64,000 nucleotides of DNA from Candidatus Faecicola pullistercoris (GCA_018714105.1 DVNW01000024.1:92828-156827), one strand, 5' to 3'. Counted from the first letter of the stretch, positions 45,801-60,595 are shown. Translations and numbers: made by a program. The notes: generated from the sequence alone by a model not told the origin.

Positions 45801-46734
45801 CTCCAGAGTTCTGCCCAAAGAGGACATGCCTTTCCTTGCGGACGGCACTCCTTTGCAGATTGTGCTTAACCCCCTAGGCGTTCCTTCACGTATGAATATA
45901 GGTCAGGTTCTCGAAGTGCACCTCGGCCTTGTGGCAAGTCTGCTCGACTGGAAAGTGGCTACACCCGTCTTCGACGGAGCCAACGAGAAGGATATCAAGC
46001 AGCTCTTCCGCGAAAACGGCCTGCCCGAGGACGGCAAGATTCAGCTTTACGACGGAAGAACGGGCGAACCCTTCGAAAACAGAGTAACCGTGGGCTATAT
46101 GTATATGCTTAAACTCGCCCACCTCGTAGACGACAAGATACACGCGCGCTCTACCGGTCCGTACTCGCTCATCACTCAGCAGCCTCTGGGCGGCAAGGCG
46201 CAGTTCGGCGGTCAGCGTTTCGGCGAAATGGAAGTCTGGGCTCTCGAAGCCTACGGCGCGGCCAACATATTGCAGGAAATCCTTACCGTCAAGTCGGACG
46301 ACGTTGTCGGCAGGGTTAAGAATTACGAATCCATCGTCAAGGGCAACAACATAAGCGAACCCGGTATTCCCGAGTCCTTCAAGGTTCTCATTAAGGAATT
46401 GCAGAGCCTTGCGCTGGACGTTAAAGTGCTTACCGAAGAACACGACGAAGTGTCCATCAGAGATTTCGTCGAAGACGAACCCGACGCCGACGTTCCCGTT
46501 ATCAAGCACGAAGAGGAACAGCAGGAAATCAACCTCGAAGACTTCTTCAGCACGGATACTTCGTCCGAAGATCTGTTCAAAGAGGATACTTTCGCTTCGG
46601 ACAGCGACCTGTTCGACGACAGCGACGCCGATTTCGACGCCGACATCTTCTCGGGTATGCCCGATATGTTATCAAACAAAGACTCTGACGCCGATTCCGG
46701 CGACCTGTTCGACGACGATAAGTTGTCCGATTAG
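42898..46734 (+). CDS. rpoB: DNA-directed RNA polymerase subunit beta
   Basis: Canonical RpoB motifs ([59 protein letters not shown]). Confidence 0.98.
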   Translation: MSQRIHMEKYGNTERHTFSKIKEVLDIPYLIEVQKDSYKNFLENGIREVFNDYSPIRDNAGRLELAFLDYSVDGTPKYSVKECKNRDTTYAVPLKVKTRLTNHETGEIKDHEVFMGDLPLMTDSGSFIINGAERVIVSQLVRSPGVYCQVAPDKNGVPRYNTMVIPNRGAWLEFEQDANNVLWVHVDKTRKITATTLLRALGWGTDEKIEQLFGADEIMLATCNKDPQSARSEEAGKLDLFRRLRNGEVPTIEGANSLIEKIFFSPRHYDLARVGRYKFNKKLGIAGRIEGYTAAADIVSPVTGEILVEKGQVITEEQAKTVQNNAVNEVLLKKVMHDDGKPFKVIGNATVDLAAFVDCNPRELGITEYVYYPALKTILDTLADKDAVISAIKANAEELVLKHITREDIAATVSYNVGLNYGIGDIDNIDHLANRRVRSVGELLQNQFRIGISRLDRVIKERMSIAQDDKEITPTSLINIRPVTSAIKEFFGSSQLSQFMDQPNPIAELTHKRKLSALGPGGLNRERASFEVRDVHHTHYGRMCPIETPEGQNIGLITSLSSYARVNEYGFIEAPYRKVDKKTGIVTDHVDYLTADIEDKYVVAQANEPLDGNGRFINSRVTCRLIENEYKKGWKEPMDKIKEVEAERIDYMDVSPKQLVSIATALIPFLENDDINRALMGSNMQRQAVPLLRPTAPRIATGVEHKIAYDSGVMIIARNDGVVKYIDADKIIVKTDSGDEDLYYIQKFNRSNQSTCITQTPIVYKGQRVVKGMVLADGPSTDNGELALGRNILIGFMSWEGYNYEDAILISEELVRDDVFTSIHIEEYESEARDTKLGEEIITRDIPNLSDDMLKNLDEDGIVMIGAEVHSGDILVGKVTPKGETELTPEERLLRAIFGDKAREVRDTSLRVPHGEGGIVVDVKVFTRKNKDELAPGVNKQVRVYIAQKRKISVGDKMAGRHGNKGVISRVLPKEDMPFLADGTPLQIVLNPLGVPSRMNIGQVLEVHLGLVASLLDWKVATPVFDGANEKDIKQLFRENGLPEDGKIQLYDGRTGEPFENRVTVGYMYMLKLAHLVDDKIHARSTGPYSLITQQPLGGKAQFGGQRFGEMEVWALEAYGAANILQEILTVKSDDVVGRVKNYESIVKGNNISEPGIPESFKVLIKELQSLALDVKVLTEEHDEVSIRDFVEDEPDADVPVIKHEEEQQEINLEDFFSTDTSSEDLFKEDTFASDSDLFDDSDADFDADIFSGMPDMLSNKDSDADSGDLFDDDKLSD

Positions 46735-46749
46735 TGGGAGGTTTACTTT

Positions 46750-50320
<3,571 letters not shown>

Positions 50321-50328
<8 letters not shown>

Positions 50329-51499
50329 AAAACTCTTTACGTCCGAGAGCGTTACCGAAGGGCATCCCGATAAGGTGTGCGATAAAATCGCCGACGCTAT
50401 CCTGGACGACATACTCTCAAAAGACAAATATGCCCGTGTGGCGTGCGAAGTGTGCGCCACTACCGGCCTCGTTATGGTCATGGGCGAAATAAGCTCGTCG
50501 TGTTCGTGCGATTTTACCTCCGTCGTCAGAGAAACGGTCAGGGACATAGGCTATAACGACAGCGCCCTCGGCTTCGACGGCAATACCTGCGCCGTTATCG
50601 TAGCAATTGACAAGCAGTCGGACGATATAGCTATGGGCGTGGATTCCGCAGCGGAAGCCGACAGCGGCGATATTGCCGACCGCATAGGGGCGGGCGATCA
50701 GGGCATGATGTTCGGATACGCCACTAACGAAACCGAACAGCTTATGCCTTTGCCTATCGTGCTTGCCCACGCACTTACAAGAAGGCTTACCGAGGTCAGA
50801 AAACAGGGCGTTCTGAAATACCTGCGTCCGGACGGAAAGGCTCAGGTTACCGTCGAGTATACCGACGGCAAGCCTACCGCAATCGATACCGTAGTGGTTT
50901 CGGCTCAGCACGACGACGGCATAGACGCGGCTACCATTTTCGACGATATAAAAAGGGAAGTCGTTTTCAAGGCTTTGCCCGGGGAACTGCTTTCTCCCGA
51001 TACCAAAATCTACATAAACCCCACGGGCAGGTTCGTCAAGGGCGGCCCTCAGGGCGACAGCGGACTCACGGGCAGAAAGATTATCGTGGATACCTACGGC
51101 GGTTACTGCGCCCACGGCGGCGGCGCGCTGTCGGGTAAAGATCCTACCAAAGTGGACAGAAGCGCACTTTATATGGCCAGATACGTCGCTAAAAACCTTG
51201 TTGCGGCTAAAATCGCCGATAAGTGCGAAATCGAAGTCGCTTACGCGATAGGCCGCGCGAAACCCGTTTCGCTGTCGGTGAACACCTACGGGACGGGCAT
51301 TATAGCCGACGATAAAATAGTAGAAGTCATTAACAAGGTTTTCGATATGAGGCCTTATTCCATTATCGAGAACCTCGGCCTCAGAAAACCCATTTATAAG
51401 AATACCTCAAATTACGGGCATTTCGGCAGAAAGGAATTCCCGTGGGAAAAAACGGATAAAATCAACCAAATCTTAAAGGCGGTCAAGGAGCTGAACTGA
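50321..51499 (+). CDS. metK: S-adenosylmethionine synthetase
   Basis: [56 protein letters not shown]; start ATG 50321. Confidence 0.97.
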
Positions 51500-51500
51500 A

Positions 51501-53714
51501 TTGCAGGTAAGCGGCGAAATTCAAAACATAATATTCAATAACGCCGAAACAGGTTATACGGTTATCGATGTTAAGCTGGACAGCGGTGAGTTTATCACCG
51601 CTGTCGGTATATTTCCGCCCGTTACCGAAAGCGAACAGGTCGTTATGCGCGGTTCGTTCAAGTTTCATTCCCGCCACGGCAGGCAGTTTGCGGCCGACGA
51701 AATAGAGATTTATCCCCCGAAACAGGCCGAAAGCATAGTTAAATATCTTTCGAGCGGACTTTTTAAGGGCGTGGGCGAGGCTACCGCGCGCGCAATAGTT
51801 ACCAAATTCGGAAACCAGACTCTCGAAATTATAGAAAAATCTCCCACTCAGCTTTTCAAAGTCAAGGGCGTGAGCCTTAAAAAAGCCATGGAAATAGGGC
51901 TGGCGTTCAACTCCATGCGCCGCATGCAGGACGCTATTTTGTTTTTGCAGAAGTTTTCCATTTCCATAAATATGGCCATTAAAATCTACCGCATTTACGG
52001 CGACGATACCAAAAAAACGGTGGAGGCTAATCCTTACAGGCTTATCGACGACGTTGACAGACTGGGCTTTGCGACGGCGGACAGAATGGCGGCCGAAATG
52101 GGTATAGAGAAGGACAGCGATTTCCGCATCAAGGCGGGCATTACCTATACGCTTAAAGATTTTGCCGCAAAAAACGGGCATACATTCCTTCCGCGCACTC
52201 TGCTTACCGACGAAGTGCTTAAACTGCTGGGCTTTGACGAAAGTATGACGGACAGAATAGCTTACAATATCGAGGATATGGTTTTTCTGAAACAACTGTA
52301 TCTGTACGATCTGGACGACGATAAGGCCGTTATGACCTATCCCGCCTACCTTTTGGAGCGCTCCCTGGCCAGGCGTCTTGCCGCCATCGAGGAGGAGCAC
52401 GCAGCCGTAATAACCGCGCGCGACGGATATATCGAAAAATACGAAGCTAAGAACGGCATAACCTTGCATCAATCTCAGAAAGAGGCCGTAACCGCGGCAT
52501 TCGAAAGGGGCGTGGAAATTATCACGGGCGGTCCCGGTACGGGTAAGACTACCATTATAAAATGTATTGCCGAAATTTTCGAGCAGCAGGGACGCAAGGC
52601 GGTCCTGTGCGCGCCTACGGGCAGGGCGGCAAAACGCCTTTCGGAAGCCACGGGACGCGAAGCAAAAACCATACACCGTTTGCTTGATCTTGATTTCAAG
52701 GACGGCAAAGGATATTTTACGTATAACGAAAACACCCGTCTGCCCGCCGACGTGGTTATTGTGGACGAGGTCAGCATGGTGGACGAATACGTATTCGGTG
52801 CGCTGGTCAAGGCCGTGGACCGCGGCGCGGGACTTATTCTGGTGGGCGACAAGGATCAGCTTCCTTCGGTGGGGGCGGGCAACGTGCTTGCCGACCTGAT
52901 AGCTTCGGGAAAATTTGCGGTAACCTGTCTGACTCATATTTACCGGCAGGCCGAACAGAGCCTTATAGTTACCAACGCGCACAGAATCAATAACGGCCGA
53001 ATGCCCGTTCTGGACGTAAAGGACAACGACTTTTTCTTCGAGGAAAAGGACAGCCCGGCGGAAGCGAGAAACGCCGTTGTGGAACTGGTTACAAAACGCA
53101 TTCCCGATTATTTTAAGGTGAACGCGGACGACATTCAGGTGCTTTGCCCGATGAAGAAAGGTATCGCGGGCGTGGAAAGCCTGAATGCCGAAATAAGGCA
53201 GAAACTCAACCCGCCCAAATACAAATCACCCGAAATGAAATCGGGCGAAACGTCGTACAGGGTGGGCGATAAAGTTATGCAGATAGTCAACGACTATCAG
53301 CAGGAATGGACGCTGAAAACCGAAGAAGGAGTGGAAAGCGGCAGCGGTATTTTTAACGGCGAACTGGGCTATATAGAAGAAATCAATATGCTTAATCAAA
53401 AGTTTAAAGTGCGTTTTACCGATGATAAAGTGGCGATTTATTCTTTCAGTGACCTCGAGCACCTGGTACTTGCATATGCCGTTTCGATACACAAAAGTCA
53501 GGGGTCCGAGTTCGATACCGTGGTTATTTCGGTTACGGGAAACAACTTCATGCTTATGACGCGCAACCTTCTGTACACCGCGGTTACCAGGGCCAAAAAG
53601 AGAGTGGTGCTTGTAGGAAGCAGGGAAGCCGTGGCAAAGATGGTAAAAAACAATTACACGGCTAAAAGATTTACTCTGCTTAAAGAATTTCTGGATGAAG
53701 AAAGAAGCCTTTAA
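51501..53714 (+). CDS. recD2: ATP-dependent RecD2-like SF1B helicase
   Basis: Walker A ITGGPGTGKTTIIK, VIVDEVSMVDE, AYAVSIHKSQGSEFDTV; TTG start. Confidence 0.92.
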   Translation: MQVSGEIQNIIFNNAETGYTVIDVKLDSGEFITAVGIFPPVTESEQVVMRGSFKFHSRHGRQFAADEIEIYPPKQAESIVKYLSSGLFKGVGEATARAIVTKFGNQTLEIIEKSPTQLFKVKGVSLKKAMEIGLAFNSMRRMQDAILFLQKFSISINMAIKIYRIYGDDTKKTVEANPYRLIDDVDRLGFATADRMAAEMGIEKDSDFRIKAGITYTLKDFAAKNGHTFLPRTLLTDEVLKLLGFDESMTDRIAYNIEDMVFLKQLYLYDLDDDKAVMTYPAYLLERSLARRLAAIEEEHAAVITARDGYIEKYEAKNGITLHQSQKEAVTAAFERGVEIITGGPGTGKTTIIKCIAEIFEQQGRKAVLCAPTGRAAKRLSEATGREAKTIHRLLDLDFKDGKGYFTYNENTRLPADVVIVDEVSMVDEYVFGALVKAVDRGAGLILVGDKDQLPSVGAGNVLADLIASGKFAVTCLTHIYRQAEQSLIVTNAHRINNGRMPVLDVKDNDFFFEEKDSPAEARNAVVELVTKRIPDYFKVNADDIQVLCPMKKGIAGVESLNAEIRQKLNPPKYKSPEMKSGETSYRVGDKVMQIVNDYQQEWTLKTEEGVESGSGIFNGELGYIEEINMLNQKFKVRFTDDKVAIYSFSDLEHLVLAYAVSIHKSQGSEFDTVVISVTGNNFMLMTRNLLYTAVTRAKKRVVLVGSREAVAKMVKNNYTAKRFTLLKEFLDEERSL

Positions 53715-54456
53715 AAAATTTTACCGTTATCTCGGAAAACTGTTTTTCCCCGAAAACCTGACCTGCGACTGCTGCGGGGCGGAGCTTGTCTTCCCCACGC
53801 GTTACAACCTTTGCTCGAAGTGTATGGCGGACACCGTTTTTGCAGAAGGGAAAGTGTGCAAAAGCTGCGGCGTACCCCTCGATAACGAGGCCGATTACTG
53901 CTTAAACTGCTCAGGTAAGGGAAGAGGTCTGGTTTTCAACCGCTCGGCAGTGGTTTATAAGGGGACGGCGGTGAAACTTATAGGTGCGCTCAAATTCGGC
54001 GGTAAAAGATATATCGCCCGACTCATGGGAGCAATGCTCGCCGACAGGTTTCTGGATGCGGGTACGGCTGCCGACGCGCTGTGTTTCGTACCCATGACGG
54101 CCAAAGAGAAGAAAGCGAGAGGGTTCAATCAGGCAGAACTTATTGCGAAAAATCTTGCCGAGAGGCTAAATATTCCGCTTTGCGACTGCCTGGTGAAAAT
54201 CAGGGAAACGGCTTTTCAGAAAGAACTGTCGGGGAAGGAAAGAAGGGAAAATCTTAACGGGGCGTTCGCCGTAAAACCCGGAGTTTCGTTAAGCGGCAAA
54301 AAGATCGTGCTGGTTGACGACGTGTTCACTACGGGCGCGACCGCAGACGCCTGCGCCTCCGCGCTGAAAAAGGCGAGAGCCGCCGAAATCTCCTCGCTCA
54401 CCTTTGCCGTTACCGCTTATCAAAGCTACGGAGAGACCGAAGAGAAACCGCAGTAA
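53695..54456 (+). CDS. ComF family phosphoribosyltransferase-like protein
   Basis: CDCCGAELVF...CSKCM zinc ribbon, RGFNQAELIAKNLAERL, KKIVLVDDVFTTGATADACASALKKA. Confidence 0.92.
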   Translation: MKKEAFKKFYRYLGKLFFPENLTCDCCGAELVFPTRYNLCSKCMADTVFAEGKVCKSCGVPLDNEADYCLNCSGKGRGLVFNRSAVVYKGTAVKLIGALKFGGKRYIARLMGAMLADRFLDAGTAADALCFVPMTAKEKKARGFNQAELIAKNLAERLNIPLCDCLVKIRETAFQKELSGKERRENLNGAFAVKPGVSLSGKKIVLVDDVFTTGATADACASALKKARAAEISSLTFAVTAYQSYGETEEKPQ

Positions 54457-54524
54457 AGCCCGCGTTTTCGATATTATAGGGCAGAATATAACTTTTTTTT
54501 GTGCGAACCCGACACTTTTTTTGG

Positions 54525-54553
54525 TTTACATACTTCCCTTTATAGTGTAAAAT
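54525..54553 (+). promoter_or_regulatory. Promoter for secA
   Basis: TTTACA, 17 nt, TAAAAT. Confidence 0.6.
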
Positions 54554-54604
54554 ATATTTATTATACGTTATTCGGCCATGCCGATAAAATCAAGGAGCTT
54601 TCAG

Positions 54605-57274
54605 ATGGGTATTTTTTCGATATTCGCTTCGGATAACGAACGTCAGATTAAAAAACTTAAAAAAACAGCCGACAAAATAGAGGCGCTTTCAGATAAATAC
54701 AGGAATATGTCCGACGAAAGCCTTAAAGGCTGCACCGAGGAATTTAAAAACCTGCTTGCTTCGGGAAGTACTCTCGACGATATTCTCCCGGACGCCTTCG
54801 CGGCAGTGAGAGAGGCCGCGGAAAGAGTTTTGGGACTGAGGCCTTATTACGTTCAGCTTCTGGGAGGCATCGCTCTCCATCAGGGCAGAATAGCCGAAAT
54901 GAAAACGGGCGAAGGCAAAACGCTTACCGAGGCTTTGCCCGCCTACCTTAACGCTCTTACGGGGAAAGGCGTTCATATCGTTACCGTAAACGACTACCTC
55001 GCAGGCCGCGACCAGGAGTGGATAGGCAAGATTTTCAGGTTTATGAATCTGTCTGTCGGCGTTATCGCGCCCGAGATGCCTTTTGCCAAAAAGAAAGAGG
55101 CTTACGCCGCCGATATAACTTACGGAACGAATAACGAGTTCGGTTTCGATTACCTCAGGGACAATATGGTGGTGTCGAAAGACAAAATGGTGCAGAGAGG
55201 CCATAATTTCGCGATTGTGGACGAGGTGGACAGCATTCTCATAGACGAGGCACGCACCCCGCTTATTATTTCCGGCAAGGGCGGCAAATCCTCCGAAAAC
55301 TACATTATCGCCAACAGATTCGCGCGTTCTTTGCACGAGGGGCTGGATTTCGTTATCGAGGAAAAGGAAAAATCCGTAAGCCTGACCGAGGACGGCATCG
55401 CCAAAGCGGAGAAGTACTATAAGGTGGACAACCTCTCCGACGTAGACAATACCGAGCTTAACCACTATATCAGGCAGGCCCTTAAAGCCAACTATATTAT
55501 GAAAAAGGACGCCGACTACATCGTCAGCGACGGCGAAGTGCTTATTGTAGACGAGTTCACCGGACGTATCATGATAGGCCGCAGATACAACGAGGGACTG
55601 CATCAGGCCATAGAGGCAAAGGAAAACGTCAGAATCCGCGACGAGAACAAAACCCTGGCTACAATTACCTTCCAGAACTATTTCAGACTTTACAAAAAAC
55701 TTTCGGGCATGACGGGTACCGCCAAGACCGAAGAACAGGAATTTACAGGAATTTACGACCTCGACGTAGTAGTTATCCCTACCAATCTTCCCATGATAAG
55801 ACGGGACGAGAACGACCAGATTTACACTACCGTTCAGGGCAAGAACAAGGCCATATTGCAGGATATAGAGGAGTGCCATAAGACGGGTCAGCCCGTGCTT
55901 GTGGGTACGGTTACCGTGGAAAAATCCGAGGAACTGAGCAAACTTCTGGGCAGAAAGGGCATTCCTCATAACGTGCTTAACGCCAAAAACCATAAAAAAG
56001 AAGCCGAAATTATCGCTCAGGCAGGCAGAAAAGGCGCGGTTACCATTGCTACCAACATGGCGGGCAGAGGTACGGATATCATGCTGGGCGGCAATCCCGA
56101 ATACATGGCCAAAAGCAAAATGGAAAAGGACGGGTATCCTTCGGATATAATCGAGGCCGCCACTTCTTTTGCCAAAACCGAGGACGAGGAAGTTTTGCGC
56201 GCAAAGGCCGAATACGACAGGCATTACAAAGCTTTTAAGGAAATCACCGACAAGGAAAAAGAAGAGGTTGTCGCTCTGGGCGGACTCAGAATCATTGGCA
56301 CCGAAAGACACGAAAGCAGACGTATCGACAATCAGCTGCGCGGCCGTTCCGGCCGTCAGGGAGATCCCGGTTCGTCGGTATTTTATATTTCGCTCGAAGA
56401 CGATATCGCGCGTATCTTCGGCGGCGATAAGCTCAAATCGGTTACCGAATGGCTCAAAGTCGAAGAGGATATGCCCATTTCCAACAAGATTATCAGCAAT
56501 CAGATCGAAAAAGCGCAGAAAATGGTGGAAAGCCGTAACTACTCCGTCAGAAAACACGTGCTCAGTTACGATAACGTAATGAACAAACAGCGCGAAATTA
56601 TTTACGGCGAGAGAAACAAGGTGCTTACAGGCGTGGACGTGCACGATCAGATCCTTAAAATGATCGATCCGCTCGCCGAGGAAATTATAGGTTATTACGC
56701 CGATTACAAGGAAGATTACAACGCATGGGATTACGAGGACTTCAACAAGTCCCTCGAACAGCGGCTTCTGCCCGCGGGAAGTAATCTTATGACGCCCGAA
56801 CTTGCAGGCTGTTTCGACGTTTACAAGCTCAAGGAAGCCGTAGTCAAGCTGGCAACGGAGAGCTATGAACAGAAAATCGCCAAGGCTAAAGAGGACGGCT
56901 TCGATTTCTCGGAATGCGAAAGGGTTTTCCTGTTGAAAAACGTGGACAAACAGTGGATGGACCATATCGACGCCATGGATCAGCTTCGTAAGGGTATAGG
57001 CCTCAGAGCCTACGGCCAGCGCGATCCCGTTATAGCCTATCAGCAGGAAGGCTTCGAGATGTTCGACGAAATGGTCAAGCGGATTCAGAGGGATACCGTC
57101 GTTCAGCTTATGAAAGTGGAAGTCGTTAAGCAGGACGAAGGCGCTTCCAAAATGAAGATAGGCCAGCAGGCCGCCGCCAAAAAAGCGCCCGCGGTTTCGG
57201 GAAAAGGCGTGGGCCGCAACGACCCGTGCCCTTGCGGAAGCGGCAAAAAATATAAAAACTGTTGCGGCAGATAG
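54605..57274 (+). CDS. secA: Preprotein translocase ATPase SecA
   Basis: MKTGEGKTL, VDSILIDEARTPLIISG, C-terminal RNDPCPCGSGKKYKNCCGR; SD aaggag upstream of ATG 54605. Confidence 0.97.
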   Translation: MGIFSIFASDNERQIKKLKKTADKIEALSDKYRNMSDESLKGCTEEFKNLLASGSTLDDILPDAFAAVREAAERVLGLRPYYVQLLGGIALHQGRIAEMKTGEGKTLTEALPAYLNALTGKGVHIVTVNDYLAGRDQEWIGKIFRFMNLSVGVIAPEMPFAKKKEAYAADITYGTNNEFGFDYLRDNMVVSKDKMVQRGHNFAIVDEVDSILIDEARTPLIISGKGGKSSENYIIANRFARSLHEGLDFVIEEKEKSVSLTEDGIAKAEKYYKVDNLSDVDNTELNHYIRQALKANYIMKKDADYIVSDGEVLIVDEFTGRIMIGRRYNEGLHQAIEAKENVRIRDENKTLATITFQNYFRLYKKLSGMTGTAKTEEQEFTGIYDLDVVVIPTNLPMIRRDENDQIYTTVQGKNKAILQDIEECHKTGQPVLVGTVTVEKSEELSKLLGRKGIPHNVLNAKNHKKEAEIIAQAGRKGAVTIATNMAGRGTDIMLGGNPEYMAKSKMEKDGYPSDIIEAATSFAKTEDEEVLRAKAEYDRHYKAFKEITDKEKEEVVALGGLRIIGTERHESRRIDNQLRGRSGRQGDPGSSVFYISLEDDIARIFGGDKLKSVTEWLKVEEDMPISNKIISNQIEKAQKMVESRNYSVRKHVLSYDNVMNKQREIIYGERNKVLTGVDVHDQILKMIDPLAEEIIGYYADYKEDYNAWDYEDFNKSLEQRLLPAGSNLMTPELAGCFDVYKLKEAVVKLATESYEQKIAKAKEDGFDFSECERVFLLKNVDKQWMDHIDAMDQLRKGIGLRAYGQRDPVIAYQQEGFEMFDEMVKRIQRDTVVQLMKVEVVKQDEGASKMKIGQQAAAKKAPAVSGKGVGRNDPCPCGSGKKYKNCCGR

Positions 57275-57305
57275 CGCTTTGCGCGGCCGGTTTTAAGGTG
57301 AACGT

Positions 57306-57893
57306 ATGAAAAAAATCGCGGTGGATCTCGACGGAGTCGTTTTCGACTCGGAAAATCTTTACAGGGTATATACAGAAATCTTCGACGCCGACATTAAAAA
57401 GGCCGACAACGTTGTGGACAATTCCCGAAGGATTTTTCAGCAGAGGTATGACTGGTCGAGCGAAGAGTTTGAAGATTTTTACCGCCTTAATTCGCGCGAA
57501 ATTCTTACGGAATCGACCTTTATGCCGGGCGCGGTACTCGTGCTGGGCAAACTCAAAGAAAGGTTCGAGACAGTCGTGCTGACTTCGCGCAGCGGTTCCG
57601 AGGCGGAAATAGCCAAAGCGCGCATGGAAAAAGCCGGATTAGGGGATATTGCCTTTTTCTGCGATCAAAAGGATAAGACGGCAATGCTTCTCGACCTGAA
57701 AGCCGATTTTATTATCGACGACGACGAGCAGACCTGCCTGGACGCAGCCGAAAACGGAATTACGGCACTGTTTTTCAAAAACAACGCGGCACACAGGATA
57801 GACGGGAAGCCAAAACTCGTTACCGTGAATAACTGGGGCGAAATTTACAAGTTTCTTACGCTGGGAACGTGCGGCGGAAAAATTAACGGTTAA
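57306..57893 (+). CDS. HAD-superfamily / 5' nucleotidase-like hydrolase
   Basis: KKIAVDLDGVVFDSE, VVLTSRSGSEAEIAKARMEKAG, DFIIDDDEQTCLDAAENGI. Confidence 0.75.
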   Translation: MKKIAVDLDGVVFDSENLYRVYTEIFDADIKKADNVVDNSRRIFQQRYDWSSEEFEDFYRLNSREILTESTFMPGAVLVLGKLKERFETVVLTSRSGSEAEIAKARMEKAGLGDIAFFCDQKDKTAMLLDLKADFIIDDDEQTCLDAAENGITALFFKNNAAHRIDGKPKLVTVNNWGEIYKFLTLGTCGGKING

Positions 57894-57952
57894 AGGCGGC
57901 CTTACGGCCGAATTTATAAATTTTACTGAATTTTCAGAAAGAGGTGATAGGG

Positions 57953-59054
57953 TTGACGGATTTTACCGAGCATAAAGCAAAACTCAAAAAACTCAGCGAT
58001 ACCCTGGCATTGGCAGGCGATTCACTTTGACCTCGTCAAGGTGAACGATCGCATAGAAGAACTTGAAAAAACTCAGCACGAAGAAGGGTTCTGGGAAGAC
58101 CTGGACAGAGCGCAGAAAGTAAATAAGGAGCTCAAAAGTCTTCAAACCAAAACGGGCGTGTTTAAAAAATTGCAGGCGCGTATCGATGACGCAGCCGTTC
58201 TTATCGAATTGTGCGAAGATATGGGCGACGATAGCGAAGCGCAGGGTTTAAACGACGAAATCGCATCTTTAACCGAAGATATCGATAAATTGTGGCTTGA
58301 AACCCTGTTCAAAGGCAAGTATGACGGCAGTAACGCCATACTGACTTTGCACGCAGGCGCGGGCGGTACGGAGGCTCAGGACTGGGTAAGCATGCTTTAC
58401 CGCATGTATACGAGATATTTGGAGCGCAACGGTTTCAAGGTAAAAGTGCTGGATATGCTAGACGGCGACGAGGCGGGCATCAAAAGCGTTACCTTCCTCG
58501 CCGAGGGCGACAACGCTTACGGCTATCTCAAAGCCGAAAAGGGCGTGCACAGACTGGTGAGAATTTCGCCTTTCGACAGCAACAGCAGACGGCATACTTC
58601 CTTCGCTTCTCTCGAAGTCATGCCCGAAATAGAGGACGACGCGGAAATCAAAATCTCCCCGGACGAACTTAAAGTGGATACTTACCGCAGCAGCGGCGCG
58701 GGCGGTCAGCACGTCAATAAGACCGAAAGCGCAATCCGAATTACCCATATTCCCACGGGTATCGTGGTAAGCTGTCAGAACGAACGCAGCCAGATTCAGA
58801 ACCGCGAGGTCGCCATGCGCATGCTGATGGGTAAGCTGATAGAAAAACGCGAGCGCGAACAGATGGAAGAGGTAAGCCAGATTAAAGGCGACCTCAAAAA
58901 AATAGAATGGGGCAGTCAGATAAGAAGTTACGTTTTCTGCCCGTATACCATGGTCAAGGATCACCGTACAGGCTACGAAACGGGTAACGTACAGGCCGTT
59001 ATGGACGGATATATCGACGAGTTCATAACCACCTATCTGAAAATGTCGTTGTAA
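57953..59054 (+). CDS. prfB: Peptide chain release factor 2 with programmed +1 frameshift at CTT TGA C
   Basis: 25 codons from TTG 57953 to in-frame TGA 58028-58030; +1 shift joins LTDFTEHKAKLKKLSDTLALAGDSL to DLVKVNDRIEELEKTQHEEGFWEDLD...; GGQHVNKTESAIR. Confidence 0.93.
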
Positions 59055-59056
59055 TT

Positions 59057-60133
59057 ATGGGTTATTACGAAAGCGTAAAAGCGAAATTCGACGCGCTTAA
59101 AGAAAAAAAGGATATTACCGTGCTCGCCATAGAGAGCAGCTGCGACGAGACTGCCGCGGCAGTGGTGAAAAACGGCAGACAGATTCTGTCTAACGTAATC
59201 GCTTCGCAGATTGAAATTCACCGTCGCTTCGGAGGGGTAGTGCCCGAAGTGGCAAGCCGTAACCATACCGCCGCCGTCGGAAAGGTTACCGACGACGCCC
59301 TTAAGCAGGCGGGACTCCGGCTTTCCGACATTGACCTTATAGCCGTCACGTACGGCGCGGGGCTTCTGGGCGCGCTTCTGGTGGGCGTGAGTTACGCCAA
59401 AGGCCTTTCTTACGCCGCGGAAATTCCGCTTATTCCCGTCAGTCATATAAAGGGGCATATAGCGGCTAATTACATAGCCTGCCCGCAACTCGAACCGCCT
59501 TACGTCTGTCTGCTGGCCAGCGGAGGGCATACTGCTCTGCTCAAAGTCGAGGATTACGACAGTTTTACCTTGCTGGGAAGCACGCAGGACGACGCCGCAG
59601 GCGAGGCCTTCGACAAGGTAGCGAGGACTTTGGGGCTGAAATATCCCGGCGGGCCCGAGATAGAAAAGCTGGCATTACAGGGCCGTCCCGTAATAAAATT
59701 TACAAGGCCCCTGGCAAAAGAGGATACTCTGGATTTTTCGTACAGCGGGCTGAAAACGGCCGTTATAAATTACGTGCATAACCGCGCGGCGAAGGGCGAG
59801 GAGATAAACGCGGCAGACGTAGCCGCCAGTTTTCAGAAAACGGCGGTGGACGTGCTTGTGGACAACGCGGCGGCCGCCGTCAGACGGACGAAGACGGATA
59901 CGCTGGTTATCGCGGGCGGAGTAAGCGCGAATACCTATCTCAGAGAGCAGGCCGACAGAGCCGCCGCAAAATACGGGTTCAGGGCGGTATATCCTCCTCT
60001 CGGACTTTGCACGGACAATGCGGCGATGATTGCTTCGGCGGCCTATTTTCTGTTAAGGTCAGGCGAATCCTTTGCAGGGCTCGACCTCGACGCAAAGGCT
60101 ACCGTTCCGCTCGGACAGGCGGATATTACTTAG
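59057..60133 (+). CDS. tsaD: tRNA N6-adenosine threonylcarbamoyltransferase
   Basis: LAIESSCDETAAAVV, VPEVASRNH, VSHIKGHIAAN, LASGGHT. Confidence 0.97.
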   Translation: MGYYESVKAKFDALKEKKDITVLAIESSCDETAAAVVKNGRQILSNVIASQIEIHRRFGGVVPEVASRNHTAAVGKVTDDALKQAGLRLSDIDLIAVTYGAGLLGALLVGVSYAKGLSYAAEIPLIPVSHIKGHIAANYIACPQLEPPYVCLLASGGHTALLKVEDYDSFTLLGSTQDDAAGEAFDKVARTLGLKYPGGPEIEKLALQGRPVIKFTRPLAKEDTLDFSYSGLKTAVINYVHNRAAKGEEINAADVAASFQKTAVDVLVDNAAAAVRRTKTDTLVIAGGVSANTYLREQADRAAAKYGFRAVYPPLGLCTDNAAMIASAAYFLLRSGESFAGLDLDAKATVPLGQADIT

Positions 60134-60167
60134 TATTATCTAGTAAGGATTATACCTTTATTATTTA

Positions 60168-60200
60168 TTCGGGGCGGTTCGGCCCCGAAACCTTTAATTT
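60168..60200 (+). terminator. Possible terminator hairpin between tsaD and str operon
   Basis: TTCGGGGC ggttcg GCCCCGAA, downstream only moderately T-rich. Confidence 0.4.
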
Positions 60201-60252
60201 GAGTTTTATTGCCCGCAGCGAAAAGTTTTTTGCATTTTCTGCCGTTTTTTCG

Positions 60253-60281
60253 TTGACATATTGACCATTTATTGATAAGAT
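60253..60281 (+). promoter_or_regulatory. Promoter for str operon
   Basis: TTGACA, 17 nt, TAAGAT. Confidence 0.65.
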
Positions 60282-60340
60282 ATTATGGCTTGTATTATAC
60301 GTACGAGTGTTTTGTCCTTTACGGCAAAACGGTAATTGCC

Positions 60341-60595
60341 ATGAATACTGAAATTGCGCAAATGATTGCTTCCAACGATAAAATCGTGGGAACGAAACAA
60401 GTTATCAAGGGCATCGCCGAGCATACGGTTGGGTGTGTTATCGTAGCCGACGACGCCGACAGGTTTATTCTTGACCGCATCTGCGACGCCGCCGTGCGAC
60501 AGAATATCCGGGTGCTGCACTGTCCGTCCATGGACGAACTGGGCAAAGCCTGCGGTATCGAAGTGGCCGCCGCCGCTTGTGCGATTAAAGCGTAA
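60341..60595 (+). CDS. L7Ae/L30e-family ribosomal-like protein (YbxF-like)
   Basis: KIVGTKQVIKGIAEHTVGCVIVADDAD...IRVLHCPSMDELGKACGIEVAAAACAI; canonical position before rpsL. Confidence 0.85.
   Translation: MNTEIAQMIASNDKIVGTKQVIKGIAEHTVGCVIVADDADRFILDRICDAAVRQNIRVLHCPSMDELGKACGIEVAAAACAIKA

Noticed and set aside
54689-56965. 758-aa ORF antisense to secA, and 61463-63673 antisense to fusA
   Set aside because: Antisense shadows of highly conserved + strand genes.
57953-58030. Initial impression of a pseudogene/frameshift mutation in prfB
   Set aside because: CTT TGA C at codon 26 is the known RF2 programmed frameshift site, so it is annotated as intact.
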